In this document: in pieces, positions 18,883-28,690 of the stretch | Layout of the letters: each line of letters starts with the position of its first letter | How positions within the stretch are numbered: the stretch's first letter is position 1 | NCBI RefSeq assembly: GCF_024129865.1 | Contig: NZ_JAMYFE010000009.1 | Location: 1 to 61,658, forward strand | Source of the DNA: Stieleria tagensis | Lineage (GTDB): Bacteria; Planctomycetota; Planctomycetia; Pirellulales; Pirellulaceae | Reading direction: 5' to 3' | Length of the DNA stretch: 61,658 nt | Made by a program: the position numbers and the translations under genes | Notes under the pieces: generated by a model | The model's input: only the letters and a program-made list of their open reading frames with translations | What the model was told of the DNA's origin: nothing | Database searches by the model: none

Positions 18883-19122
18883 CTATTTTTTCTTGCTTTT
18901 CGACTTCAAGCTGCCGTACGTACCGGCGGCAAATTTCTTTTGGAACTTGTCGATTCGACCGGCGGTGTCAACAAATTTCAGCTTGCCGGTGTAAAACGGG
19001 TGGCAGGCGTTGCAGATATCGACCTTCATTTCGCCGCCACGCACGGTGCGGGTGTCGAAGGAATTGCCACAACCGCATTTGACGCTGGTGGCTTCGTACT
19101 TGGGGTGGATGCCTTCTTTCAT
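18883..19122 (-). CDS. rpmE: 50S ribosomal protein L31
   Basis: A 79-aa protein of the large ribosomal subunit. It starts [20 protein letters not shown], with zinc-binding cysteines as CxC (Cys16, Cys18) and CxxC in [14 protein letters not shown], so it is the Cys-containing, zinc-bearing form. The conserved end [10 protein letters not shown] is followed by a Lys/Ser-rich tail. The open frame extends 40 codons upstream, but homology and a GAGAA motif upstream of the ATG at 19122 fix the start here. It appears to be transcribed alone, ending at the terminator at 18747-18787. Confidence 0.97.
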   Translation of the reverse strand: MKEGIHPKYEATSVKCGCGNSFDTRTVRGGEMKVDICNACHPFYTGKLKFVDTAGRIDKFQKKFAAGTYGSLKSKSKKK

Positions 19123-19260
19123 GGCACGTTCTCGTTGTTTTCTAAGGGTGCAAGCGGGGCTGGCTGGTGTACAGGTCCGCGAAGCCCCACAGAATAGGCA
19201 ATGCAGCACCGATTCGGCAAGGGCTGTCTGATCAATTGCCAATGCCCCTCGGTTGGCTGT

Positions 19261-19335
19261 TGGTGTGGAGGATTTATCCGACCGGGTTTGGGGCTCGGGC
19301 AGAATCGTGCAGAGTCGGATAAATCCTCCACACCA
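19261..19335. repeat. 22-bp perfect inverted repeat
   Basis: Arms TGGTGTGGAGGATTTATCCG plus AC (19261-19282) and GTCGGATAAATCCTCCACAC plus CA (19314-19335) are perfect inverted repeats around a 31-base loop. The element lies 11 bases beyond the epimerase stop codon and may end its transcript, although no T-run follows on the minus strand. The motif TGTGGAGGATT also recurs in the 28.1-28.7 kb array, so this is probably a dispersed repeat family. Confidence 0.92.
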
Positions 19336-19346
19336 GCGGGGGTGGA

Positions 19347-20339
19347 CTATCGCATCGAGGAGGCTACCGAATCGATGATGGCGTCTAAGTCTTTTGTTGC
19401 GGCGTAGTTGATGGTGTTGGCGATGCGTGTCAGATCGGGCACCCGCCGGCGAATGTCTTCAAAGGTTTCGTCGTAGGCGTCCGAGTACGATTGGAAATCG
19501 ATTTTGACGTTGGGGTTCACACGGTCGATCACCCGCTGGGCCAGTTGCAGGATCGAGACCGGCGTGTCGCTGCCGATGTTGTAGACGCGGCCGTGGGCGG
19601 CCGGCGTGTCGACCAAGCGAACCACGGCGCCGACCACGTCGTCGACATGAGCAAAGCAGCGGATCTGCTCGCCATCGTCGTGTACCACCAGGTTTTCTCC
19701 GTTTAACGCCGCGCTGACAAACCGCGGCAGCACCATTCCATAGGCTCCGGTCTGCCGCGGTCCGACGACGTTAAAGAACCGGCCGACGACGACCGGCAAC
19801 TGTTTCTCCTTGTAAAACGCCAACGCCAGGAACTCGTCGATCGCCTTGGACACGCCGTAGCTCCAACGCGGTTTGGTGGTCGCCCCGAACACCAAGTCGT
19901 CTTCTTCGGACCAGACCGGTTTGGGGTTTTTGCCGTAGACCTCGCTGGTACTGGCGATGAAACAAGGCACCTGTTTGCCGCGTCGGGCACGTTCGCCCAA
20001 CCGGTCCAAGATCAATTGCGTCGGGTAAACGTTCCGCTCGATGGTCTGGATGGGTTGTTTGGCAATCAACGCGACACCGACCGCTGCGGCCAGGTGGTAA
20101 ACCACATCGGCGCGGCCGACGGCCTCGGCCACCAAGCGATCGTCTTCCACCGTGCCTTCGATGTAGTCCAGGTTCTCGTGATCGATGAACGATTCCAGGT
20201 TGGAAGCCTGGCCGGTCGACAAATCGTCGACGATCAGGACCTTTTCACCGCGGTTGAGCAAGTGTTGGGCAAGGTGGGACCCGATAAACCCGGCGCCGCC
20301 GGTGATCAAATTGGTTGGCTGGTTGGAACTGCTTGGCAT
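19347..20339 (-). CDS. NAD-dependent sugar-nucleotide epimerase/dehydratase (extended SDR)
   Basis: A 330-aa extended short-chain dehydrogenase. The NAD-binding glycine motif is [17 protein letters not shown] near the N-terminus, followed by VDDLSTG, the HLAAAVGV motif, and the catalytic YxxxK as YGVSK in [24 protein letters not shown] and YNIGSD are also typical. Members interconvert nucleotide sugars (UDP-glucose 4-epimerase, UDP-glucuronate decarboxylase and relatives) for envelope polysaccharide; the exact substrate cannot be fixed. The start [10 protein letters not shown] is chosen because the family begins a few residues before the glycine motif; the frame extends 29 codons further upstream. 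It is divergent from the TPR operon with a gap of about 266 bases. Confidence 0.92.
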   Translation of the reverse strand: MPSSSNQPTNLITGGAGFIGSHLAQHLLNRGEKVLIVDDLSTGQASNLESFIDHENLDYIEGTVEDDRLVAEAVGRADVVYHLAAAVGVALIAKQPIQTIERNVYPTQLILDRLGERARRGKQVPCFIASTSEVYGKNPKPVWSEEDDLVFGATTKPRWSYGVSKAIDEFLALAFYKEKQLPVVVGRFFNVVGPRQTGAYGMVLPRFVSAALNGENLVVHDDGEQIRCFAHVDDVVGAVVRLVDTPAAHGRVYNIGSDTPVSILQLAQRVIDRVNPNVKIDFQSYSDAYDETFEDIRRRVPDLTRIANTINYAATKDLDAIIDSVASSMR

Positions 20340-20605
20340 CGGGGCAAAAAATCGGTTGACGGTGGGGTGAGGCGGCCGGAAGCGGGGTGCAAATCGCAAA
20401 GGTGTCTCTGCCGGCACAGGATGCAAGCTTACCCATACGTCGTGAGGGAAGCGATCGGTTCACTCGGTGGTGCTACCGACGCAATAAACGCCAAAAACCC
20501 GTGAAATGATGGTGTTGAATCGTCCCAAGTGGACTTTCGGTGCGACTTTGTGGACTGGGTAATCCGGGCGGCGAACTATCGACTGCTAGCGGACACCGTT
20601 AAACT

Positions 20606-23600
20606 GTGGCTGACGTTTTCTTTGCCCTTCGGTTTCATCCTGCCCCAATCGTCGCCGTGCCTGCTGCTGGATCGATTCGATTTGTTGCTACCGCGATGCT
20701 CCTTGCCGGGTGCGTCGTTTCATTGACCGTGTCGCCAAACCAAAGGGTTGCCGCAGCGGAGTCGACGGAAGAGTCGATTGCGTTGTATGCCGACGCGGCC
20801 AATTTTCAAACCAGTGGTGCGCTCGGACTTGCCATCGAAAGTTGGAACAAGTTCTTGCAGACCTACCCCGACGACGATCTGGCTTCGAAAGCAGCGCACT
20901 ATTTGGGTGTCTGCTACATGCAGCAAGAAAAACCGGACTACGTCGCTGCGGCCAAAGCGTTTTCCGTCGCGCTGACGGACAAAGAATACGAGTTGCGAGA
21001 GGAGAGTTTGGCAAACCAGGGTTGGTGCTATTACGCCTCGGCCGGCGATGGTCCCCAGCGTGATGCAGAGAAGCTCAAACAAACCATTGCGACGTTTGAT
21101 TTGTTGCGCAAGGAGAATCCCAAGAGCGACTATATCGATCGCGCTTACTTCTACAGCGGCGAAGCGGCGTATGGTTTGGGACGGCGTGAGGAAGCGGTCG
21201 ATCTGTACGATCGTTTTCTGGCACTGCCGGCGGCCAAGGATTCGCCGCTGCGATGTGACGCTCTGTACGCCCGCGGAATCGCTCAGGAAGAACTGAAGCA
21301 GTCCGATAAAGCGGTGGCGTCGTTTAAGCAACTGTTGAGTGATTGTCCCGATGGCCAGCTGGCGGTCGATGTGCAACTGCGATTGGGCGATCTGATGATC
21401 ATGCAGCGTCAGTTCCCCGCAGCGGTGGAGGCGTTCGAAAAAGCGATCGCATCGTCCAAGCAGGACGCCGATAAAAGTTACGCGATCTTTCGCCAGGCCT
21501 ACGCTTTGGTGCAAGACGAAAAACCCGCCCAGGCCGGAGCGCTCTACGACCGCCTGCAAAACGAGTTTCCGGATTCACCCTATGCTGCCAACGCGACCTT
21601 GGCATCGGGGCAAAGCTTTTATCGTGGCGGTCAAACGGAGCAGGCGGCTGAGCGGTTTGAAAAAGTGTTGACACAGAACAACGCTGCCGCCGCGACGGAA
21701 GCCGCACACTGGTTGGCACGGATCCGACTGGCCGCTCAAGACGCGCCGGGAGCCATCTCGGTCGCCCGTCAGCAAATCAAATCCGGCGCGGAAGGCGATT
21801 TCGCAGTGGACCTGCGAGTTGATTTGGCCGAAGCATTGGCGATGAATCCCGACACGACCGGCGAATCAATCCAAATCGCCGAGCAGGTCTTTCGCGATGC
21901 ACCGGATGACCCACTGGCGCCACGCGCGCTTTACAACGCCGCGTTCTCGGCGCTGCAGTTGAACCAATTCGACCAAGCCAATGGTTTGGCGTCGGAGTTC
22001 CTGGCTGCCTTTCCCAATGACGCGCTGGCTGCGGATGTGCGTTTCATCATCGCCGAAAGCGATTTGTTGATGGGCAAGACCGATCTGGCCATCAAGCACT
22101 ACAAACAATTGCTCGAGCAAGCGCCGGCGGACAACTTGCAGCGGCCCCTGTGGGTGTTGCGGACCGCCGTCGCGATGAATTCCGGCAAAGCGTTTGCTGA
22201 CACGATCAAGTTGTTGCGATCCGAACAAGCCGGTTTCAAGCTGCCGGCGCAACAGGCCGAAGCCGAATTTCTGATTGGGCAGGCACAGTTGTTGTCCGCC
22301 CAACCCGCCGACGCGGCCAAGGCATTTGCCGCTGCCGCCAAGGCTGACCCGCAGTGGTCGCGAGCCGGCGAATCGCTGTTGTTGCAAGGCACCGCGTTGC
22401 TGTCGGCGGGTGATTCCGCGCAAGCCAAACAGACTTGGTCGCAATTGGTCGAACGCGAATCGGATTCGGCGATGGCGGACCAAGCTCGCTACAAATTGGC
22501 GCAACTGGCCAGTAACAGTGGCGATCACCCGGCGGCGATCAAGTTATACGACCAGATCATTGCCGCGGATCGGGACACCGGCTTGATTCCCTATGCGATT
22601 TACGGGCTCGGATGGTCTCAGATGCAGCAAGGCGATCATCAACAGGCGGTGGAAACACTCGGCAAGATCGTGACGGATTTGCCAAACCATCCGTTGACCG
22701 ATGACGCGCTGTTGGCACGTGGGATTTCCAATCGCAGTGTCGGTGATCTGGATGCGGCAAAATCGGATCTAACGAAGTATCTGGAGCTCAAGCCGACCGG
22801 CAACAACCTGGGGCATGCATTGTACGAGCTGGCTTTGGTCGATCAGAAACAGGACCGGCATGACCAGGTCGTCGCGCGATTAAACGAATTGGTTCAGAAA
22901 GTCCCCGACTACCCGGCGATGGACAAAGTCCTGTACGAATTGGGGTGGTCGCTACGAGAGTCCGGGGATGACCCGAAAGCCGCTGAACAGTTCGTCAAAT
23001 TGCTAAAGCAGTTTCCTGACACGCCGTTGGCAGCCGAGGCGGCCTACTTTGTGGGGCAACAAGAATACAGTGCCGGTGAGTGGGCGGAGGCGGCCGATCA
23101 CTTTCGTATCGCTGCGGATCAAACCACCGATGACGCCATGGGTGAAAAGGCGCTTTATCGATTGGGATGGTCGCTTTACAAGGATGGCAAACTGGACCAA
23201 GCCAAACAGGCGTTCGAGCAACAAGCGAGCAAACATCCCAGCGGAAAACTGGCGATTGATGCGGTGATGATGGCCGGTGAATGCTTGTTCAAAAAGGGCC
23301 AATACGAACCCGCATTGGCAGCCTATGTGGCCGGTCGTGAAAAAATTCAACTCGCCGATGACAATGCGGACACCGTCCGCGACCCTGCCGAACGCCAGGT
23401 CCGTGAATTGATTCTGCTGCACGGCGGCCAGTCGGCGGCCCAATTGAAACAGTGGGACGACGCGATCGGTTGGTACGATGAATTGAAACAACGTTTTCCG
23501 GCCACGGCCTATTTGCCACAGGTCTTTTACGAAACCGGGTTCGCCTACCAGCAAAAAAATGATCTGCCCCAGGCACTGAAATACTTTGGCCAAGTCGCCG

Positions 23601-23944
23601 AGCAATACCGCCGCAGCGAAGTCGGTGCGCGAGCCCGGTTCATGATGGGCGAGATTCATTTTGGCGAAAAACAATTCGACCAAGCGATCCCTGAATTCCA
23701 ACGTGTGATGTACGGCTTTGGCGGAGAACAGGCGGCGGACGAGATCAAGAATTGGCAAGCCAAAAGCGGGTTCGAAGCCGGGCGTTGCAGTGAGCTACTG
23801 ATGCAATCGGCACGCACGCCTGAAGCCAAAAGCAGTGCTCTGAAATTTGCAACGCAGTTCTACCAGTACGTGGTTGGAAAACACCCGGGGCATGACCTGG
23901 CCAAGAAATCCGCCGAGCGTCTGGAGGCGCTGCAACGATCGTGA
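20606..23944 (+). CDS. Large TPR-repeat envelope protein, possible lipoprotein
   Basis: The 1112-aa protein is almost entirely tetratricopeptide-like helical repeats from about residue 60 to the end (for example ALYARGIAQEELKQSDKAV, ALYELGWSLRESGDDPKAA, ALYRLGWSLYKDGKLDQAK), which resemble those of periplasmic Tol-associated YbgF/CpoB-type proteins. The N-terminus has a signal sequence; from the GTG start used here a lipobox LLAG-Cys36 is visible, and if translation starts at the ATG at 20696 the signal would be too short. It heads an operon: its stop overlaps the GTG start of the ExbB-like gene (GTGA). Its likely role is a periplasmic or outer-membrane scaffold for the proton-driven complex encoded downstream. 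This role is inferred from position and repeats only. Confidence 0.88.
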   Translation: MADVFFALRFHPAPIVAVPAAGSIRFVATAMLLAGCVVSLTVSPNQRVAAAESTEESIALYADAANFQTSGALGLAIESWNKFLQTYPDDDLASKAAHYLGVCYMQQEKPDYVAAAKAFSVALTDKEYELREESLANQGWCYYASAGDGPQRDAEKLKQTIATFDLLRKENPKSDYIDRAYFYSGEAAYGLGRREEAVDLYDRFLALPAAKDSPLRCDALYARGIAQEELKQSDKAVASFKQLLSDCPDGQLAVDVQLRLGDLMIMQRQFPAAVEAFEKAIASSKQDADKSYAIFRQAYALVQDEKPAQAGALYDRLQNEFPDSPYAANATLASGQSFYRGGQTEQAAERFEKVLTQNNAAAATEAAHWLARIRLAAQDAPGAISVARQQIKSGAEGDFAVDLRVDLAEALAMNPDTTGESIQIAEQVFRDAPDDPLAPRALYNAAFSALQLNQFDQANGLASEFLAAFPNDALAADVRFIIAESDLLMGKTDLAIKHYKQLLEQAPADNLQRPLWVLRTAVAMNSGKAFADTIKLLRSEQAGFKLPAQQAEAEFLIGQAQLLSAQPADAAKAFAAAAKADPQWSRAGESLLLQGTALLSAGDSAQAKQTWSQLVERESDSAMADQARYKLAQLASNSGDHPAAIKLYDQIIAADRDTGLIPYAIYGLGWSQMQQGDHQQAVETLGKIVTDLPNHPLTDDALLARGISNRSVGDLDAAKSDLTKYLELKPTGNNLGHALYELALVDQKQDRHDQVVARLNELVQKVPDYPAMDKVLYELGWSLRESGDDPKAAEQFVKLLKQFPDTPLAAEAAYFVGQQEYSAGEWAEAADHFRIAADQTTDDAMGEKALYRLGWSLYKDGKLDQAKQAFEQQASKHPSGKLAIDAVMMAGECLFKKGQYEPALAAYVAGREKIQLADDNADTVRDPAERQVRELILLHGGQSAAQLKQWDDAIGWYDELKQRFPATAYLPQVFYETGFAYQQKNDLPQALKYFGQVAEQYRRSEVGARARFMMGEIHFGEKQFDQAIPEFQRVMYGFGGEQAADEIKNWQAKSGFEAGRCSELLMQSARTPEAKSSALKFATQFYQYVVGKHPGHDLAKKSAERLEALQRS

Positions 23945-24933
23945 ATTCGACAGACATCCATATCGATCTTCGCCGGTCCAGTGGGCGACAACGCGTTCTT
24001 TCTGTGGGGTGGTTGTTCGTCGTTGTGATGGCGGCTTGCCTGTGTGGGGCCGACGCGTCAGCCCAACAGGAGAACGAACCGCCGATCAATGCCGCCGACA
24101 TTCAAGCGGTGATGAATGCCGAGCAAGCCGAGACCGCGCCGCCGGTTGTCGAACCGTCCGGGATCGACATGCTGTCGCTGATCCTAAGCGGCGGGCGGTT
24201 CATGATTCCGATCGGTTTGATGAGTCTGTTGGTGGTGGCGCTGGCGGTCGAACGGTTTCTGAGTCTGCGGCGGGGGAAAATTCTGCCGCGCCGGTTGGTG
24301 CGTGAGCTGCGAGACAGTGCGGATCCGATCGACTCATTCGACCCACCAAAATGCTACCAGGCTTGCTTGGAAAACCCTTCGCCGACGGCCAGCGTGGTCG
24401 GCGCGATGTTGATGCGGACCGGTCAGCCGTTGGCGGAAATCGAGCGCACCGCCAGTGAAACGATCGGCCGCGAGGCGGATCGCTATGCAGCGCCCATCCG
24501 CTGGTTGGGTCTGGCCGCCGCAGCAACGCCCTTGATGGGGTTATTGGGCACTGTCTGGGGAATGATCGTGGCGTTCCACGAATCGACCTCGCTGTCGGCC
24601 GACCGGTCTCGCAGTGAGCAGCTTTCCGAAGGCATTTACACCGCACTGGTCACCACATTGGCCGGCTTGGTCGTCGCCATTCCCGCAGCCATTCTGGCTC
24701 AGTACCTGGAGAACCGAGTCGCCAAACTGTTTCATGATCTGGAACAGTTGGCGTTCGATTTGGCGCCGGGACTGGCACGCTTTAGCGGACGCCGCCGGTT
24801 GGATGGTTCCGGTGAATTGGTGCCCATGGATTCCATCGATGGGGTCTCCAGCGGTGCCGTTCCGCCGCCCGTCCCACCCCCGCATGCCGACGGTGTGCAG
24901 CGGGCATCGGGCGAACCTGTCAAAGCGAGCTGA
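23941..24933 (+). CDS. MotA/TolQ/ExbB-type proton channel protein
   Basis: A 330-aa inner-membrane protein of the MotA/TolQ/ExbB family, which with ExbD/TolR forms proton-motive-force driven complexes. A probable signal or first membrane segment (LFVVVMAACLCGADASAQ) is followed by a linker, then a membrane helix MIPIGLMSLLVVALAVERFL, a cytoplasmic loop, and the family core with two helices (LGLAAAATPLMGLLGTVWGM and ALVTTLAGLVVAIPAAILAQ). The extra N-terminal periplasmic segment is a common variant. The C-terminal tail is short and Pro-rich. It is translationally coupled to the TPR gene before it and followed three bases later by the ExbD gene. Confidence 0.95.
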   Translation: MNSTDIHIDLRRSSGRQRVLSVGWLFVVVMAACLCGADASAQQENEPPINAADIQAVMNAEQAETAPPVVEPSGIDMLSLILSGGRFMIPIGLMSLLVVALAVERFLSLRRGKILPRRLVRELRDSADPIDSFDPPKCYQACLENPSPTASVVGAMLMRTGQPLAEIERTASETIGREADRYAAPIRWLGLAAAATPLMGLLGTVWGMIVAFHESTSLSADRSRSEQLSEGIYTALVTTLAGLVVAIPAAILAQYLENRVAKLFHDLEQLAFDLAPGLARFSGRRRLDGSGELVPMDSIDGVSSGAVPPPVPPPHADGVQRASGEPVKAS

Positions 24934-24936
24934 GCG

Positions 24937-25371
24937 ATGGCCGTCCAGATCAAACGCTCCAGCGTCGCCGGAACCCTCAGTCTGACACCGCTCATTGACG
25001 TGGTGTTTTTGTTGTTGATCTTTTTCTTGGTCACCAGTGAATTCGAAGACGAAGAGCGCCGGCTTGATATTGTGCTGCCGACGGCGACCAGTGCCGTGCC
25101 GATGGTCGGCAAACCGCGTGAGATCGTGATCGACATTGATTCCTCCGGCCAGTTGTTTCTGCGCGGTCAGAAAACATCGTTGGAGGATCTGGAAAAATTG
25201 TTGAAGGCCAGTGTGGCCAGCAACCCCACCAACCAGTCGGCCGTGATCCGCGCCGACCGCGAGGCATCGTTTCAACCGGTCGTCAGCGTGATGGATGTCT
25301 GCAATCGAACGGGCATCAGCGATTACTCCGTGACCACACAGGAAGGCCCTGGCGAAGCCGCAGTCGAGTGA
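24937..25371 (+). CDS. ExbD/TolR-type biopolymer transport protein
   Basis: A 144-aa protein with one N-terminal membrane helix and a small periplasmic domain. The channel aspartate is present as Asp21 in TPLIDVVFLLLIFFLVTS, the signature of ExbD/TolR proteins. The periplasmic part contains the typical IVLPTATSA and VIRADREASFQPVVSVMDVC segments. With the preceding ExbB it should form a functional stator-like pair that transmits the proton gradient to the periplasm. Its stop overlaps the GTG start of the next gene (GTGA). Confidence 0.96.
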   Translation: MAVQIKRSSVAGTLSLTPLIDVVFLLLIFFLVTSEFEDEERRLDIVLPTATSAVPMVGKPREIVIDIDSSGQLFLRGQKTSLEDLEKLLKASVASNPTNQSAVIRADREASFQPVVSVMDVCNRTGISDYSVTTQEGPGEAAVE

Positions 25372-28118
25372 ATCGATCCGTGAAATCCAACTCCAACCAC
25401 CGTGTTGACAACCAACCGGCCGATTCAGGGCGGATGTGGCCGCTGGATGTGTCGGCCGTTGCGCTCGGTGGGTTGGTGTTGTTTTTGATCGTCACCCAGT
25501 TTCGTTTTGACGATCCACGATTGCTGTACAACGCCAAGACATACCTGATCGCGGTGCCCTGTGTCTCGTTGGCGCTCGCCCTGGTGCTGCGGCGTTTGAC
25601 ATCGCAGTACTTTCGCAAATCGATTCAGTTGGGATTCCTGTTCAGTGTCTCGCTGCACCTGTTGTTGTTGATCTTTGCAATCCACTATGTGGTGTTTTCG
25701 GCCTATCAGCCCCTGGTTTCCAAAGGGGAAAAACGGGAGCGGACGCCGATCCGCAAAACCGTTCCCGAACATCTGTTTCAGGCACCCAAGGAATCCAAAG
25801 AGTCACCGGATTGGTCGAAACCGGTCGAGGCAGAAACCAAGTCGCGGGTGATTCCCAAAGAACAGCGGCAACTGCCGCCGGTCGAACGCTCACAGGCTCG
25901 ATTGGAGGTTCCCAAGCCGAAGCAGCCGGAAACGCAGCCGATGCAAAAGTATTTGATGGAGCGTCAGCAGCCTAGCGCGGCCCAGCCCATGCCGGCCGAC
26001 GCGCCGGGAAAATTGGCACGTCGGGTCACCCCAAAAACGGCGCCCAAACCCCAGTCGGCCGCGATCGAAGTGCCCTCCCCTGCCCTGCAGATGACCGAGC
26101 CAGCAAAGGCCGCGCCGAGTGAACGCAAGCTGGCGGATGCTTCGTCACCGAGTGCTTCGCGTCAGGCGCCCAGTCGGTTGGATCGCGTTGCGGTCGGTCC
26201 TCAAGCAACGAATTCTATCCAGCCCCGAGCGCTCACACCCACCGCGGCTTCGCAAAGCCCAACCGAAGCGTTGCCGACGATCGGTGATGCGGGTTTGGCA
26301 CAGGCACGCCGCTCGCGCAATGTTGCTCGCCCGGCAGCCGTCGCCGGCGCAGCACCGGCGCCGGTCACGGTGTCCGTGGCGCGGCAATCCGCCGACGCGT
26401 CGATGATGTTGTCGCCGGTCGAGATGCCGACGCAGCGAAGTGGTGAAACCACCGGCGCGCAAATGACCACCGGCCAAGCCCCTAGTTTCATGGCCGACCA
26501 GACACAGCCCGAACCGACCGGTGGCTCGGCGATCGCGCGCAACACCCTGTCGGCAGCGGCGGGCGCACCCGATGTCGATGCCGGGCCGGCCGCGCGGGCA
26601 CCGGGACGTTCACGACGCATCAATGTGGCCCAGGGCGCCGCACCGATCGGTTCGATCAACCCAGCCGAATCGATCCCCGCAAGTTCGGCCGGTACGCAAG
26701 GGTCGGGGACGTTCCAGGCGATGGAAGATCGGCTTGGTGCGTCGGAATCGTTAGCGGATCGGCGGGACGATGACGGCGGTTCGGTCACGCCGGATTTAGC
26801 GGCCGGTGGCGCGCCCGGTTTGGAACTGGATTTGTTGGCGGATCGAGGGCCGGTCGGCATCAGTCAGGTGCCGGCACCCGCCGCCGGTTTGACCCCCAGC
26901 GACATGCAACCCGAAATCGCCGCGATGGAATTGCCACGCCAGGCCAGACCACGCCGCCAAATCGGTGGGCCGGCGACACCGGCGGGGACCAAAATCGCGG
27001 CGGTCGAATCATTTTCGCGACGGGTGATGCGGACCAGTGGTGGAAACGCGTCGAGCGCGCCGGGATTGGGCGGCCCGGCAACCGAAGAAGCCATCGAACG
27101 TGGATTGGCGTTTCTGGCCAGTGTGCAAAACGACGACGGTAGCTGGTCGCTGCAAGGACACGGCGATGCGGTGTTGCTGCGCAGTGACACCGCCGCCACC
27201 GGGTTGTGTCTGTTGGCATTCCAGGGCGCCGGCTACACCCACACCCAACATCAATACGCGCAAACGGTCAGCAAAGGGTTGAAATTTCTGATCGACAATC
27301 AACGCACCAGTGGCAACCTGTATCGCAGTGAAAACGAGATCAGTGACCGCAATGTGATGTTTTATTCGCACGGCATCGCCGCGCTGGCAATGTGCGAAGC
27401 CTATGGGATGACGCAGGATCGCGAGCTTCGCCAATCCGCCCAGGAAGCTCTGAACTATGTGATGGCCACGCAACATCGAGAGCGTGGCGGTTGGCGCTAC
27501 TCGCCACAGGTCAGCAGTGATACCAGCGTGACCGGATGGATGATGATGGCGCTCAAAAGTGGCGAACTATCCGGTCTGGATGTTTCCCAAGCCAGCTACG
27601 ATGGAATTGATCATTGGTTGTCGCTGTCCAGCGAAAGCGAAGACCGACTGGATCGCTATCGCTACAACCCCTTTGCACTCGATACGCCTCAGCAGCGTCA
27701 CGGCCGGGTTCCCACCCCGACGATGACTGCGGTCGGGATGTTGATGCGAATGTACAACGGCTGGCGCCGCGATGAACCGGCAATGCAGTCGGCCGCCGAG
27801 TACCTGTTGAAGTATCCGCCACAATTGGGAGATCGCCGACGACCGCGACGCGATGGTTACTATTGGTATTACGCCACCCAATTCATGTTTCACATGGGCG
27901 GTGACTATTGGGACCGATGGAATCGTTTTCTGAATCCGCTGTTGTTGGAAACCCAAATCAAAACGGGCCCGGAAGCCGGCTCCTGGGATCCGGAATTACC
28001 CGTGCCCGATCGTTGGAGCACTCACGCCGGACGGCTGTATGTGACGACCATGAATCTGTTGAATCTGGAAGTTTATTACCGGCACCTGCCGATCTACGAA
28101 GACACCGCCGGCGAGTAG
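25368..28118 (+). CDS. Membrane-anchored alpha/alpha-toroid (squalene-cyclase-like repeat) protein
   Basis: A 916-aa protein with three parts. Residues about 20-120 hold three membrane helices (VALGGLVLFLIVTQF; YLIAVPCVSLALALVL; LGFLFSVSLHLLLLIFAIHY). Residues about 120-560 are low-complexity, rich in Pro, Ala, Gln and Ser, and probably extend across the periplasm. From about 570 to the end lies a prenyltransferase/squalene-oxidase type toroid, with repeats such as LAFLASVQNDDGSWSLQG and TSVTGWMMMALKSGEL. The DxDD acid motif of true cyclases is absent (RSDTAATGLCLLAF occurs at the comparable place), so enzyme activity is doubtful and a binding role is likelier. It closes the TPR-ExbB-ExbD operon by translational coupling and may be its output domain. 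Function is inferred. Confidence 0.88.
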   Translation: MNRSVKSNSNHRVDNQPADSGRMWPLDVSAVALGGLVLFLIVTQFRFDDPRLLYNAKTYLIAVPCVSLALALVLRRLTSQYFRKSIQLGFLFSVSLHLLLLIFAIHYVVFSAYQPLVSKGEKRERTPIRKTVPEHLFQAPKESKESPDWSKPVEAETKSRVIPKEQRQLPPVERSQARLEVPKPKQPETQPMQKYLMERQQPSAAQPMPADAPGKLARRVTPKTAPKPQSAAIEVPSPALQMTEPAKAAPSERKLADASSPSASRQAPSRLDRVAVGPQATNSIQPRALTPTAASQSPTEALPTIGDAGLAQARRSRNVARPAAVAGAAPAPVTVSVARQSADASMMLSPVEMPTQRSGETTGAQMTTGQAPSFMADQTQPEPTGGSAIARNTLSAAAGAPDVDAGPAARAPGRSRRINVAQGAAPIGSINPAESIPASSAGTQGSGTFQAMEDRLGASESLADRRDDDGGSVTPDLAAGGAPGLELDLLADRGPVGISQVPAPAAGLTPSDMQPEIAAMELPRQARPRRQIGGPATPAGTKIAAVESFSRRVMRTSGGNASSAPGLGGPATEEAIERGLAFLASVQNDDGSWSLQGHGDAVLLRSDTAATGLCLLAFQGAGYTHTQHQYAQTVSKGLKFLIDNQRTSGNLYRSENEISDRNVMFYSHGIAALAMCEAYGMTQDRELRQSAQEALNYVMATQHRERGGWRYSPQVSSDTSVTGWMMMALKSGELSGLDVSQASYDGIDHWLSLSSESEDRLDRYRYNPFALDTPQQRHGRVPTPTMTAVGMLMRMYNGWRRDEPAMQSAAEYLLKYPPQLGDRRRPRRDGYYWYYATQFMFHMGGDYWDRWNRFLNPLLLETQIKTGPEAGSWDPELPVPDRWSTHAGRLYVTTMNLLNLEVYYRHLPIYEDTAGE

Positions 28119-28123
28119 TGCAG

Positions 28124-28690
28124 GTGGCCTGACGGCCACGGCAGTGGATCTGCCGGCCTCCGGCCTGCGGAGGATTCCTTCGGCCTGTGGAGGATTGCGA
28201 TGTCGCGGACGGGGGCGTTTGGATTAGGCCGGAGGCCGAAACATCGTTTGCCGGTTGCGTCAGCAACCGGACTGTTTTGAGCGTGTTGAAGTGAGCCCGC
28301 AGGGCGGCACATTTGCTTGTGTCGCCCGCTGGGCTGTTGTTGGGAAGAGTTGGTTTTCCGTGGCCTGACGGCCACGGCAGTGGATCTGTCGGCCTCCGGC
28401 CTGCGGAGGATTGGTCCGGTCTGTGGAGGATTAGTCCGGTCTGCGGAGGATTGCGATGTCGCGGACGGGGGCGTTTGGACTAGGCCGGAGGCCGAAATAT
28501 CGTTTGCCGGTTGCGTCAGCAACCGGATTGTTTTGAGCGTGTTGAAGTGAGCCCGCAGGGCGGCACGTTTGCTTGTGTCGCCCGCTGGGCTGTTGTTGGA
28601 AAGAGTTGGTTTTCCGTGGCCTGACGGCCACGGCAGTGGATCTGTCGGCCTCCGGCCTGCGGAGGATTAGTCCGGCCTGTGGAGGATTGC
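28124..28690. repeat. Tandem array of a ~240-bp multi-hairpin repeat
   Basis: Two complete units and one truncated unit start at 28124, 28360 and 28616. Each carries a chain of short hairpins: GTGGCC-TGAC-GGCCAC, a GGCCTCCGGCCTGCGGAGGA motif, CCGGTTGC-GTCA-GCAACCGG, and AGCCCGCAGGGCGGCAC with its partner GTCGCCCGCTGGGCT. The second unit is about 20 bases longer because a GGATTAGTCCGGTCTG-like segment is duplicated. The last hairpin matches the inner motif of the element at 12395-12572. The rest of the gap up to 28857 shows nothing clear beyond an AAGGA before the next start. Confidence 0.93.

Noticed and set aside
25368-28118. True squalene-hopene cyclase
   Set aside because: The toroid repeats are present but the DxDD motif is absent, and the N-terminal membrane helices with long linker are foreign to those enzymes.
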